Shown: positions 9,015-17,037, counted from the stretch's first letter. The stretch is 64,000 nucleotides of DNA from Desulforhabdus amnigena (GCF_027925305.1 NZ_BSDR01000001.1:4358501-4422500), one strand, 5' to 3'. Program-made: numbers and translations. The notes: generated by a model from the sequence alone, not told the origin.

Positions 9015-9443
9015 ATGTCCGAGTGGGAACCGAAGATTGTTGCCTTCTTGTGCAATTGGAGTTCATATGCGGGAGCGGATTTTGCCGGCCTGAAACGTCT
9101 GAAATACCCTGCAAACATCCGTGTCGTTAAAGTGCCTTGTGCCGGCCGGATCAATCCCAAATTCATCCTTTCCGCCCTCCGTCATGGAGCTGACGGAGTG
9201 TGGATTTCCGGTTGCCACCCCGGGGAGTGCCACTTTGTCGAAGGCAATTACTATGCGCGGCGCAAGTTTGCCCTTCTGAAGAGCTTTCTGGAACACACGG
9301 GGATTGAACCGGGACGAATCCATTTTTCATGGATCCTGGCGACTGAGGCTAATAAATTTGCGCAAATGGCACAAGAGGTGGTTGACGGAGTGAAAGCGCT
9401 GGGGCCAGCCCGTCATTTCATCAAAAAGCAAGCCGAGGTGTAA
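9015..9443 (+). CDS. flxD: MvhD/FlxD-type electron-transfer subunit with one Cys replaced by Ser
   Basis: A 142-residue MvhD-family protein starting MSEWEPKIVAFLCNWSSYAG. It retains the family's GADFAG, VPCAGRI and ISGCHPGECHF blocks and the GNYYARRK stretch. MvhD proteins normally read C-N-W-C-S-Y-A-G-A-D at the N-terminal cluster site; here the second cysteine is serine (codon AGT), so the [2Fe-2S] ligation may be altered or use another residue. The ATG at 9015 has AGGAGA upstream; an earlier in-frame ATG at 8967 lacks a site and the family start fits 9015. The gene sits 4 nt before flxC. Its expected role is to pass electrons between HdrA and FlxABC. Confidence 0.86.
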   Translation: MSEWEPKIVAFLCNWSSYAGADFAGLKRLKYPANIRVVKVPCAGRINPKFILSALRHGADGVWISGCHPGECHFVEGNYYARRKFALLKSFLEHTGIEPGRIHFSWILATEANKFAQMAQEVVDGVKALGPARHFIKKQAEV

Positions 9444-9447
9444 ATCG

Positions 9448-10395
9448 ATGCGAGCATATACCGAGAAAATTCGAGAGGCGGCAAAACGCCTGTTGTCTGA
9501 AAATAAAGTGGACGTGGTGATCGGCTTTCGCGCTGGAACGATTCCCTTCATGAATGAACCGTTCATCGCAAAAAATGTGAAACAGGTGGACCAGCTCGTC
9601 TGGGATGGCAATTGCGGAATCAACTTGGCCAATTATATCACCAAGCGTACCGACCGGATCGCCGTTGTGGCCAAGGGGTGTGATTCCCGAAACATTGTTG
9701 TCCATATCATGGAAAACCAGATCAAACGGGATCAGCTCCACATCCTGGGGGCTCCCTGCAAGGGAATGATCGACAGAAGACGCATCCTTGCAGAACTCAA
9801 GGGAAAAGAACCGCTCCAGGTGGAGGAATTGGACGGCAAGGTGCAGATCAAGGGGCGTGATTTTGAGTTGAGCCTGGATCGCAAGGAATATTTGCAGGAA
9901 AACTGTGCCATCTGTATTCACCGCAACCCCGTCATTTACGATGAATTGCTGGGAGATCTGGTGGAAGAGCAGGATGTGGACCGTTACGAAGACATCCGCA
10001 AGGTGGAAGCGCTTCCTCCTGAAGAGCGTTGGCAATACTTTGAAGACCTGATCTCTTCCTGTATCCGGTGTTATGCCTGCCGGAACGCCTGCCCCGCCTG
10101 TTATTGTCCCACATGTTTTGTGGATGAATCCCGTCCACAGTGGGTGGGGAAGACCATCGATGCAACGGATACCCGGACTTTTCACTTCCTTAGGGCCTAT
10201 CACTTGGCTGGACGCTGTACGGATTGCGGCGCTTGCGAGCGGGCCTGTCCAATGGGAATCAAGGTGCGACAGTTCACCAAAAAGCTCGAGAAGGATGTGA
10301 AGGAACTTTATGGTTACGAGACCGGTTTGACCCTGGAAGGACGGCCTGCGCTCGATACTTACAAGCCCGGTGATCCAGAGTCGTTTATCAAGTGA
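9448..10395 (+). CDS. flxC: FlxC-like ferredoxin-type Fe-S protein
   Basis: A 315-residue protein. Its N-terminal part resembles the coenzyme F420 hydrogenase/dehydrogenase beta family (VAKGCDSRNIVVHIMENQI, LGAPCKGMIDRR). The C-terminal part is a dicluster ferredoxin, CIRCYACRNACPACYCPTCF and CTDCGACERACPMGIKV, with an additional NCAICIHRNP segment between. In the Flx (flavin oxidoreductase) clusters of sulfate reducers, such a ferredoxin-like subunit carries electrons from FlxA/FlxB toward FlxD and HdrA. It starts 4 nt after flxD with GAGGTG as ribosome-binding site. A 138-nt spacer separates it from flxB. The Flx assignment rests on the gene order and domain content. Confidence 0.8.
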   Translation: MRAYTEKIREAAKRLLSENKVDVVIGFRAGTIPFMNEPFIAKNVKQVDQLVWDGNCGINLANYITKRTDRIAVVAKGCDSRNIVVHIMENQIKRDQLHILGAPCKGMIDRRRILAELKGKEPLQVEELDGKVQIKGRDFELSLDRKEYLQENCAICIHRNPVIYDELLGDLVEEQDVDRYEDIRKVEALPPEERWQYFEDLISSCIRCYACRNACPACYCPTCFVDESRPQWVGKTIDATDTRTFHFLRAYHLAGRCTDCGACERACPMGIKVRQFTKKLEKDVKELYGYETGLTLEGRPALDTYKPGDPESFIK

Positions 10396-10533
10396 TGACA
10401 GGGTTGGCATAAAACGTGGGTCAGCGACGGGTGATTGGGAATCACTACGAGCTTATCAGGCATGGGATCACTATGCACAGCCTGCCGAACCGGGATCGCT
10501 GACCGCTGAATACAGATAGGAAGGGACGAATCC
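10396..10533 (+). promoter_or_regulatory. Spacer with inverted repeat inside the flx operon
   Basis: In an otherwise tight operon this 138-nt spacer holds a 9-bp perfect inverted repeat, GGTCAGCGA at 10419-10427 and TCGCTGACC at 10496-10504. It also holds two similar internal stretches, GGGAATCACTACG and GGGATCACTATGC. It could be an RNA hairpin controlling the ratio of the flanking genes or an operator. No function is demonstrable from sequence. Confidence 0.3.
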
Positions 10534-11583
10534 ATGTCGGAAATTTATATCGTCAGAGACAAATTTCCCGGAGTTGTACAACAACTGATGGGCCGCTACC
10601 GGGTGTATGGACCGGTCTTTCAAGGCCAATATCATGAATATGCCGAGCTGAAGAAGGCCGAAGATCTGGACTTGAATTTTCAGAATACCCGCATGTCTCC
10701 CAAGGGGTTGTTCCATCCGGAAGCTGATAAAATGTTTGAATATTCCCTGGCCGAAGGTGATCCGGAAGCCGGGATACTCAAGGAGATTCCCAAGGATTAT
10801 TCGCCGCGGGTTATCCTCGGAATCCGCCCTTGCGACGCCAAGGCGTTTCAACTGGATGATGTCAATTTTATAACGGAAACCATTAAAGACACGTGGTGGG
10901 TGGAGAGAAGAAAGAGCACGACGCTGGTGGGGCTGGCCTGCAACGCGCCCTGCAGCACCTGCTTTTGCACGACCGTGGGAACCGGCCCCTTTGATCCTTC
11001 GGGGTTGGATGTCCTGATGATCGATATGGGCGAAGGATACGTAGTTCGACCCATTACGGACAAGGGAAAAGAGCTGGTTTCCGGTATTGCCGGCGATCCC
11101 GTTCCGCAGGGTGCTTCCGAGAAGATTGAAACGCTCCGGAAAACGGCCGAAGACATGCTCGGGACTCAGTTCGATGTGAAGGCCTTTACCGAGAAGAATA
11201 CGCTGGATCTTTTCAATGATCCTCTTTGGGACGAAGTTCAGTTTTCCTGCATCAACTGCGGCACCTGCACCTTCTTGTGCCCGACCTGCTGGTGTTTCGA
11301 TATCCAGGACGAAGTCTGCGAGGACAAGGGGGAACGTTTGAGACTCTGGGATTCATGCATGTTCCCCCTTTTCACGCTCCACGGATCGGGGCATAATCCC
11401 CGTGCCCAGAAGCTTCAGCGTGTGCGGCAGCGTTTCATGCACAAATTGAAGTACTATCCCGAAAAGTACGGCAATGGGGTGGCTTGTGTGGGATGCGGTC
11501 GCTGTGTGAAGTCCTGTCCCGTCAATATCGATATTCGTCAAGTGGCCCGGATGATGGCGTCCGCTTGTGTCTGCCCGGCTTAA
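10534..11583 (+). CDS. flxB: FlxB-like Fe-S subunit (sulfhydrogenase beta/HydB type)
   Basis: A 349-residue protein of the 4Fe-4S dicluster family that includes sulfhydrogenase beta subunits and anaerobic sulfite reductase A. Diagnostic blocks are VILGIRPCDAKAF near residue 90, ACNAPCSTCFCTTVG near 130, then two ferredoxin motifs, CINCGTCTFLCPTCWC near 235 and CVGCGRCVKSCPVNID near 315. It couples the FAD/NAD(P)-binding FlxA to the other Fe-S subunits. It lies 24 nt before flxA with AGGAAGG upstream of its ATG. Within the cluster it would relay electrons between NAD(H) and ferredoxin-like FlxC. Confidence 0.85.
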   Translation: MSEIYIVRDKFPGVVQQLMGRYRVYGPVFQGQYHEYAELKKAEDLDLNFQNTRMSPKGLFHPEADKMFEYSLAEGDPEAGILKEIPKDYSPRVILGIRPCDAKAFQLDDVNFITETIKDTWWVERRKSTTLVGLACNAPCSTCFCTTVGTGPFDPSGLDVLMIDMGEGYVVRPITDKGKELVSGIAGDPVPQGASEKIETLRKTAEDMLGTQFDVKAFTEKNTLDLFNDPLWDEVQFSCINCGTCTFLCPTCWCFDIQDEVCEDKGERLRLWDSCMFPLFTLHGSGHNPRAQKLQRVRQRFMHKLKYYPEKYGNGVACVGCGRCVKSCPVNIDIRQVARMMASACVCPA

Positions 11584-11607
11584 ACCGGTCGGTTTATAGA
11601 TGGAGGA

Positions 11608-12456
11608 ATGAAGGTGAACAATCCTTATTTGCCTTATCCTGTCCGGATCGAGTCCATCGTGACGGAATCGGAAGATCGTAATCAGAAGACTTTTAAGCTG
11701 GTCTTCCTGAATCCGGAAGATGAAGCCAAATTCAAATACATGCCCGGCCAGTTCGCCGAACTTTCTGTGGCGGGTCAGGGAGAAATTCCCATTGGTATCG
11801 CATCTTCCCCCACGGAAAAGGGGTTCATCAAATTTACAGTGAACAAGGTGGGGAAGGTCAGCAGATACCTTCACAATATGAAAGCTGGGGACATCATCGG
11901 AGTTCGGGGTCCGCTCGGGAACAGTTATCCCTGGGAAACCCTGCAGGGCAAAAATGTGGTGATCATCGGAGGCGGTTTTGCCTTCACGACGCTGCGGTCT
12001 TCGATCATATACATGCTCGAGCCTGAAAACCGGCCCAAGTATGGGAACATCGATGTCGTTTACGGCGCAAGATTTCCCGGCCTGCTGCTGTACAAGGACG
12101 AACTGGCGGCATGGGAGCGAAGGGACGACATCAATATGCACATCACCGTAGATGGAACGACGGATCCCAACTGGAAGTATAATGTAGGGTTTGTTCCGGC
12201 GGTGACGAAGGCTAAGGCCCCAAGTGCCGAGAATTCGTATGCCATCATCTGTGGTCCTCCCATCATGATCAAATTCACTCTTCCGGTTCTGACGGAGCTC
12301 GGCTTTCCTCCCGATCGCATCATTTCAAGCCTCGAGCTGCGTATGAAGTGCGGAATCGGGATCTGCGGACGATGCAACATCGGCACAGAATACGTTTGCA
12401 AGGATGGGCCGGTCTTCACGCTGGAAAAATTGTCCACGCTGCCCAATGAGTACTAA
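11608..12456 (+). CDS. flxA: FlxA-like FAD/NAD(P)-binding oxidoreductase
   Basis: A 282-residue ferredoxin-NADP reductase-like protein. It has an FAD-binding barrel (YMPGQFAELSVAG and GIASSPTEKGFIKFTV), a nucleotide-binding fold (VVIIGGGFAFTTLRSS), and a C-terminal [2Fe-2S] loop, MKCGIGICGRCNIGTEYVC, as in PyrK and sulfhydrogenase gamma subunits. It is the likely NADH entry or exit point of the complex. GGAGG lies only 1 nt before the ATG but 7 nt before an in-frame GTG at 11614, so the protein may begin at MNNPYLPYPV. The stop codon TAA is the first base triplet of a family A repeat, so the repeat abuts the gene exactly. Confidence 0.86.
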   Translation: MKVNNPYLPYPVRIESIVTESEDRNQKTFKLVFLNPEDEAKFKYMPGQFAELSVAGQGEIPIGIASSPTEKGFIKFTVNKVGKVSRYLHNMKAGDIIGVRGPLGNSYPWETLQGKNVVIIGGGFAFTTLRSSIIYMLEPENRPKYGNIDVVYGARFPGLLLYKDELAAWERRDDINMHITVDGTTDPNWKYNVGFVPAVTKAKAPSAENSYAIICGPPIMIKFTLPVLTELGFPPDRIISSLELRMKCGIGICGRCNIGTEYVCKDGPVFTLEKLSTLPNEY

Positions 12457-12568
12457 GAACCTATCCAGAAACCACCTGTGGACTTTGCGACACCCCCCTT
12501 GGTCCCCCCTCGAGGGGGGAATTAAAGGGGGTGTCCGCTGCCGAGGTAGGTTTTCGGATAGCCTCTAA
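12454..12568. repeat. Repeat family A, copy 2
   Basis: It begins TAAGAACCTATCCAGAAACC and ends GGTTTTCGGATAGCCTCTAA, with the G/C palindrome centred on CTCGAG. The TAA at its left edge is also the flxA stop codon, and TAA recurs at the right edge. It lies between flxA and the HdrCB gene of the same apparent operon. Confidence 0.85.
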
Positions 12569-12610
12569 TGAGTAAATGGCATGCTCCCTCCAGGAGGAGG
12601 GATGCATCCA

Positions 12611-12729
12611 ATGCGACATTGTCACATGAACCACAGGGACACGGAGAACACGAAGATTTCATTTGAAAGTCTTCCTTTGTGCCTTCTGTGTCTCCATGGT
12701 TCAGATGAAATCCGACAATGTCAAGCTAA
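12611..12729. repeat. Repeat family B, copy 2
   Basis: It begins TGCGACATTGTCACATGAACC and ends TCCGACAATGTCAAGCTAA. The interior arms CCACAGGGACACGGAGAACA and TCTGTGTCTCCATGGTTCAG face each other. It is followed without a gap by a further family A copy. Confidence 0.85.
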
Positions 12730-12816
12730 GAGCCTATCCAAAAACTTCCTCCGTTCGCCCTTAGATACCTCATGGCGAACGGGGTTGAAGCCGGTGGTTT
12801 TTTTGGATAGGCTTTA
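12727..12816. repeat. Repeat family A, copy 3 (different centre)
   Basis: The ends TAAGAGCCTATCCAAAAAC and TTTTTTTGGATAGGCTT match family A. The centre differs: it carries CCGTTCGCC and GGCGAACGG as facing arms in place of the usual poly-C/poly-G palindrome. The ends are therefore conserved while the interior is variable. Confidence 0.7.
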
Positions 12817-12909
12817 TTTGTCAGAGGGGCTCTAAAGGTAGAGAGACGCAGGTGGTGATCGTCTTTTTACCGGTTTTAAAGGTGTAACACACACAAGGGG
12901 AGAGAATTT

Positions 12910-14130
12910 ATGGAGCCGTTGCTGTTGACCAAGCGTGAAAAGCGCAAATTGGCGAGCCAATATGCCGACTTGTGCCTGACATGCGGTACGTGTGCGGGAG
13001 GTTGTCCAGTCACGGGAGTGGATGGACTGGATATTCGGAAGGTGGTCCGCCTGGCGCTTTTGGGACTGGATCAGGAGGTCATTGATTCCAAGTTTCCCTG
13101 GGTATGCACCATGTGCGGACGTTGCGAATATGCCTGCCCCATGAACATTGATCTTTTGACATTGATTCGTTCCGCTCGAAGCCTGAGGGCCAGGGATAAG
13201 GTGCCGGGAGTCCTTCACAAAGGCGTAGCCATGTGCCTGAAGACCGGCAACAATGTGGGGATTCCCAAGGAAGATTTTATATTTTTGCTGCAGGACCTTG
13301 GAGAGGAGTTGGCGGAAGAGCTTCCCGGGTTCGAAGTCCCCGTAGATAAAAAGGGCGCAAAATACCTTTTCACCATCAACTCCAAAGAACCTTTCGCCGA
13401 ACCCGAAGACATGATGTACTGGTGGCGTATCCTTTATGCAGCCAATGAATCCTGGACCACTACCTCAGAGAACTGGGAAGGCGTCAACTGGGGTTTGTTT
13501 ACCGGTGATGATGAGGCCATGAAAGAGATTGTGGGCCGTATCGTCAAAAACTACAAGGAACTAGGGTGTGAATATCTCGTCCTGCCGGAATGAGGGCACG
13601 CCTATTACGCGACCAGGCTTGGTCTGCAAAAATGGTATGCAAACGAAGGCGTTAAGTTTGTAAGCGTTCATGATCTTTTGAAGAAATATATAGAAGAAGG
13701 CCGCATCAAGATAGACAAATCCGTCCATGAAGAATTGACGACCCTCCATGACCCCTGCAATTATGGCCGTAAGAGTGAGCGCACTTTCGGCCACGGATAT
13801 TACGAAGAACCTCGTTGGGTGACCCAGCAGTGTTGCGAAAACTATGTGGAGATGCATCCCAACCGTGCGAACAATCTGTGCTGTGGTGCAGGTGGGGGAG
13901 CCTGGGCGAGCCCGTATGTTGAAGAGAGGATCTTTTACGGTCGGACAAAAGCCAAGCAAATCAAGGATACAGGCGCAAAGCTCCTGATCGCTCCCTGCCA
14001 CAACTGCCGCGACCAGATCATGAAGAGCCTGCGCAAGGAATATGACTTCATGGATGTGGAGGTCAAGTATCTTTGGGAATTGGTGGCGGACTCCCTGATC
14101 ATCGAACCCAGGGAAGAAGCAGAAGAATAG
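12910..14130 (+). CDS. Selenocysteine-containing HdrC/HdrB fusion (HdrD/DsrK-like Fe-S subunit)
   Basis: One frame of 407 codons including the stop is interrupted only by TGA at 13591-13593 (residue 228), and I read this as selenocysteine. N-terminal to it is an HdrC-like ferredoxin domain, CLTCGTCAGGCPVTG and CTMCGRCEYACPMNI. C-terminal to it is one complete CCG domain: DPCNYGR, NLCCGAGGG and APCHNCRDQ. The TGA falls in LVLPE-U-GHAYYATRLG, exactly where HdrD/DsrK/GlpC relatives have the conserved E-C-G-H-A cysteine. There is no frame change across the site, and a stem-loop suited to a bacterial SECIS follows. The protein would carry a noncubane [4Fe-4S] cluster that reduces a disulfide-like or unknown acceptor, completing an Flx-Hdr complex. 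A strong terminator follows. A nonsense mutation is the alternative, but the intact homologous downstream half argues against it. Confidence 0.88.
13591..13628 (+). promoter_or_regulatory. Putative bacterial SECIS element following the in-frame UGA
   Basis: After the TGA (13591-13593) a hairpin GACCA-GGCT-TGGTC occupies 13611-13624, a 5-bp perfect stem with a 4-nt loop starting GG. The loop lies about 22 nt beyond the UGA. Known bacterial SECIS elements sit immediately downstream of UGA within the coding region, with a short upper stem and a G in the apical loop, which this fits. Folding was judged by eye only. Confidence 0.6.
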
Positions 14131-14158
14131 GGTCAGGTTTTTCCCTTTAATGAACGAC

Positions 14159-14200
14159 AGCCCCAGAATCGCGCATAGCGCGCGTGAATGGGGCTTTTGT
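14159..14200 (+). terminator. Rho-independent terminator after the flx-hdr operon
   Basis: AGCCCCA (14159-14165) pairs with TGGGGCT (14189-14195), with an inner GCGC pairing, followed by TTTTGT. It lies 29 nt after the stop of the selenoprotein gene, at the expected end of the operon. Confidence 0.8.
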
Positions 14201-14371
14201 ATTTCCAGCATATGATGTAAAAGATTTATATTGTGAACAGTTGAAATCTTGACTTCTGCATGATGATCAAAAGTCTTGATTTTGTCCGTGCATAGAAAGG
14301 GTTATCAAAAGTCTGCTCAGGAGTTCAATGTGCGCCACGGAACTTGATAGAGAAGTTTCTTTGCACCCTTG

Positions 14372-14620
14372 GGGAGTTGGCGGATTCCAATATCCCGTTA
14401 TTCACCACGGAGGTACAGAGATCGCAGCGCGGCCAAAGCCGCAACCAAACATTCACCACAGAGGCACAGAGGACACAGAGTGAAGAGATGATCCTGTCTG
14501 CTGCGGAGGCGGCAGACAAGATTCTCCATGCCGACTCCCGGCATGGAGAATAGTTGCTTTTCTCTGTGCCCTCCGTGCCTCCGTGGTGAATAGGGATTTC
14601 AAGAGCGACTCACTCCCTTA
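14372..14620. repeat. Repeat family C, copy 1 (full length, with nested hairpin)
   Basis: It starts GGAGTTGGCGGATTCCAATA and ends TTTCAAGAGCGACTCACTCC. The inner arms ATTCACCACGGAGGTACAGA and CCGTGCCTCCGTGGTGAATA face each other. Nested inside is a 13-bp perfect hairpin, ATTCTCCATGCCG (14521-14533) with CGGCATGGAGAAT (14539-14551). The element fills most of the gap between the terminator and the next gene; I see no gene here. Confidence 0.8.
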
Positions 14621-14651
14621 GCCTTTGGTCTACATTACGATAGAGTAAACA

Positions 14652-15875
14652 ATGAGTAAGAAACAAGATGTCAAGAAAAGCAGGAAAGTTGAATTCAGAC
14701 TGACTCCCGAAGAGTGCAGCGAACTGGAAATGATCGCTGACCGGTTGATGGTTCAAGATCCCAATGGCGAGAGCCTTGGGAACTACCTTAAAACCCTTCG
14801 TGGTGTGTTGGGCGGCAGAGAGCACCTCATAGCGGCTTTGATCGATAAGCTCGGCAAGAATCCGACATCAGTGGGGTTCAAGACTTTTGTGGCCGTCAAG
14901 GACAGCATTCAGGGAAAACAGCTTCAACGGGTAGTCAAGCAGACTGGATATCGTTTTGCTCAAAAAGGTTTCGTTGTGGAACCCGGTGGGGCTTCCGCCG
15001 AAAAAGTGGTTTTGATTCCGAAGGAGGTTCGAAAACCTCTGGCGTACCTGATTCCGGCGGAAGGGACCTTCGGCTTTATGACCGCTCTGATTCCAGAGAG
15101 CAAGTATCCCGCACCCATGGCGGTTTCAGCATTTTTCGAGGATGACTTCGATCACCTGTTTGTTCGTGTCGTAGATAGTTCCTATCGGACTTTTAGAGAA
15201 TACATTCAAAAGATTGGCGAGAATCTTTCAAGAAAGAAACCTTGTGAGGTCCCTATCCGGCATGCTGCGAGAGTCTTTTTTGAACTCCTTGAGTGGTTCC
15301 CCAAAAAGGAAAGCCTCCCTGAAATAGAGGAAGCCAGGCAGCTGCTCCAGCCATATCATGATCCCCAAGAGCCGCCGTATGCGTATGAATTGATGCCTGC
15401 TTTAGACGATCGCGAACGGCTCTTTCATGATGTGGATGTTGAGGCGCTTTGGGAAGATATCGACCCATCCTGGCTCGTATTTCCCCAAAGTGATTTGTTG
15501 CCCTACTGGGAAAAAATCCAGGAACTGGAAACCCCGGTTTTGGTTTTGCCGTCTGAAGTTCAACACGAACGCATCACGGATTGGCTCAGAAAGGCTGTAG
15601 ATGAAATATGTGTGGGAGCGCGGAGGTTTTTCTATCAGCGTTTTTTTGAAGAACAAGCATTGCTCTTCAAACTCTCCTCCGAGGAATCAGCGGCCCTGGG
15701 CTGTTGGGCTATTGCACAGCACCTGAGGAGCGGGGCGCCCGCAGGTGAAAATCCCTTTTTTATCCGTCTGGTCGTCTATTCCATTCAGTATCACTGGGGT
15801 GAAGAGGCCAAAACACAGTCCGTTCAAGACGAGGAGTATCGGGAAAGCGAGTCTGGGTTGATCCTTCCGAAGTAG
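14652..15875 (+). CDS. Conserved-looking hypothetical protein, 407 residues
   Basis: A soluble, acidic-looking protein with no signal peptide or membrane segment. The first 15 residues are strongly basic (MSKKQDVKKSRKVEFRLTPE), followed by TPEECSELEMIADRLMV, which resembles the start of a ribbon-helix-helix or helical DNA-binding region. The rest, including a Trp-rich C-terminal part (LEALWEDIDPSWLVFPQ-like), matches no family I recognise. It is flanked on both sides by family C repeats and reads alone in its direction before the YjbQ-like gene. The reading frame is long and codon use looks ordinary, so it is likely a real gene. No clear ribosome-binding site precedes the ATG. Function unknown. 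Confidence 0.65.
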   Translation: MSKKQDVKKSRKVEFRLTPEECSELEMIADRLMVQDPNGESLGNYLKTLRGVLGGREHLIAALIDKLGKNPTSVGFKTFVAVKDSIQGKQLQRVVKQTGYRFAQKGFVVEPGGASAEKVVLIPKEVRKPLAYLIPAEGTFGFMTALIPESKYPAPMAVSAFFEDDFDHLFVRVVDSSYRTFREYIQKIGENLSRKKPCEVPIRHAARVFFELLEWFPKKESLPEIEEARQLLQPYHDPQEPPYAYELMPALDDRERLFHDVDVEALWEDIDPSWLVFPQSDLLPYWEKIQELETPVLVLPSEVQHERITDWLRKAVDEICVGARRFFYQRFFEEQALLFKLSSEESAALGCWAIAQHLRSGAPAGENPFFIRLVVYSIQYHWGEEAKTQSVQDEEYRESESGLILPK

Positions 15876-15911
15876 CAATACTTTGGGGTTCTCAAGGGCA
15901 ACATGTTCGTA

Positions 15912-15980
15912 AGGGAGTTGGCGGATTCCGATATTCCGTTGCTTACCACGGAGGGCACGGAGAAGATTTCTGTTCCTTTT
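15912..15980. repeat. Repeat family C, half copy
   Basis: GGGAGTTGGCGGATTCCGAT followed by CTTACCACGGAGGGCACGGA matches the left half of family C; the right half is absent. It supplies an in-frame ATG-led extension to the next gene (from 15903) that is unlikely to be translated. Confidence 0.7.
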
Positions 15981-16064
15981 TGCGTCGATGAACTGCTTTC
16001 ATACCTGGCCCGCATGGAAAGAATCAACTTTGAAATGTACCGGATATTCTATGGAGATCAAGCC

Positions 16065-16463
16065 ATGTTGGAAACCATACAAGTCAATACTTCTGATCAT
16101 GCCGTCATGGTGGATGTGACGGATTTGATTTCCCGCAAAGTGCAGGCGAGCGGTGTTCGAAGCGGCCTTTGCATCGTCTATATTCCGCATACAACGGCCG
16201 CTGTGACGGTCAATGAGGGGGCGGACCCAGCCGTTGCAGCCGATATAATCAATACACTGGACCGGTTGGTGCCCTGGCGGGCCGGGTACAAACATACAGA
16301 AGGGAATGCCGCTGCCCATATCAAGGCGATGCTCGTCGGAGGAAGCAGCCAAATCATCATCGACAACGGACACCTTGTACTGGGTACGTGGGAACGTATT
16401 TTCCTCTGCGAATTTGACGGACCCCGAACGAGAAAGATTCGTATAAAGATTTTGGAAGATTAG
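16065..16463 (+). CDS. yjbQ: YjbQ/UPF0047 family protein
   Basis: A 132-residue protein of the secondary thiamine-phosphate synthase-like YjbQ (UPF0047) family. It shows the family's IPHTTAAVTVNEGADPAVAADI block, the W-x-A-G-Y-K-H-T-E-G-N-A-A-A-H-I region and the closing LGTWERIFLCEFDGPRTRKI. These carry the conserved His and Glu residues near a putative metal/phosphate site. YjbQ proteins have weak thiamine phosphate synthase activity in vitro, but the physiological role is not settled. The ATG at 16065 has GGAG 8 nt upstream. The frame is open back to 15903, but that stretch is mostly repeat C sequence. Confidence 0.88.
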   Translation: MLETIQVNTSDHAVMVDVTDLISRKVQASGVRSGLCIVYIPHTTAAVTVNEGADPAVAADIINTLDRLVPWRAGYKHTEGNAAAHIKAMLVGGSSQIIIDNGHLVLGTWERIFLCEFDGPRTRKIRIKILED

Positions 16464-16659
16464 AAAGATTTGCAGATCCTGCAGACTAAAAAGATGGTAA
16501 GTTATTCAATTTAAAACATTTTTATTCGAGCTGTCGACGAATGTCCGTAAATAAAATAGGTTGTCGGGGTGGAAAAGTGTTTTTCGATGACTATATTGCG
16601 ACTTGATGTCCGCGCGGATCAGAAAATGACTTTAAACGGATAACTGAAGGAGGATATAC

Positions 16660-17037
16660 GTGGCTGAAAGACTGCAAATTTACAAGTGTGAAGTATGTGG
16701 AAACGTTGTTGAAGTTCTTAACGGTGGAGCGGGAGAGCTCGTATGCTGTGGTCAACCCATGAAACTATTGGATGAAAAGACTGCCGATACGGGGAAGGAA
16801 AAGCATGTGCCGGTAGTTGAAAAGACGGCAACCGGATTCAAGGTAAAAGTAGGGAGCGTTCCTCACCCCATGGAAGAGGCACACTTCATTCAGTGGATCG
16901 AGCTGATCGACGAAAACGGCAAAGCGTACCGCCAGTTCCTCAAACCGGGCCAAGCCCCGGAAGCAGTATTCTGTGTGGATGCCAAGACGGTGACCGCGCG
17001 GGAGCACTGCAACGTACACGGAGTTTGGAAAGGATAA
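16660..17037 (+). CDS. dfx: Desulfoferrodoxin (superoxide reductase)
   Basis: A 125-residue desulfoferrodoxin starting with GTG behind a strong GAAGGAGG. The N-terminal desulforedoxin domain has YKCEVCGN and LVCCGQPM, ligating the structural FeCys4 centre. The C-terminal superoxide reductase domain has [22 protein letters not shown] and CNVHGVW, giving the His4-Cys active iron. It reduces superoxide to peroxide without releasing oxygen, a common defence in sulfate reducers and other anaerobes. It ends 4 nt before the ferritin gene, so the two are probably co-expressed for oxygen and iron stress. Confidence 0.95.
   Translation: MAERLQIYKCEVCGNVVEVLNGGAGELVCCGQPMKLLDEKTADTGKEKHVPVVEKTATGFKVKVGSVPHPMEEAHFIQWIELIDENGKAYRQFLKPGQAPEAVFCVDAKTVTAREHCNVHGVWKG

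Noticed and set aside
12910-13593. A stand-alone 227-residue HdrC followed by a separate short protein
   Set aside because: The next coding stretch is in the same frame with no break other than the TGA, and the two halves together form one HdrC/HdrB fusion with the TGA at a known Cys position. Two genes or a pseudogene explain the data less well.
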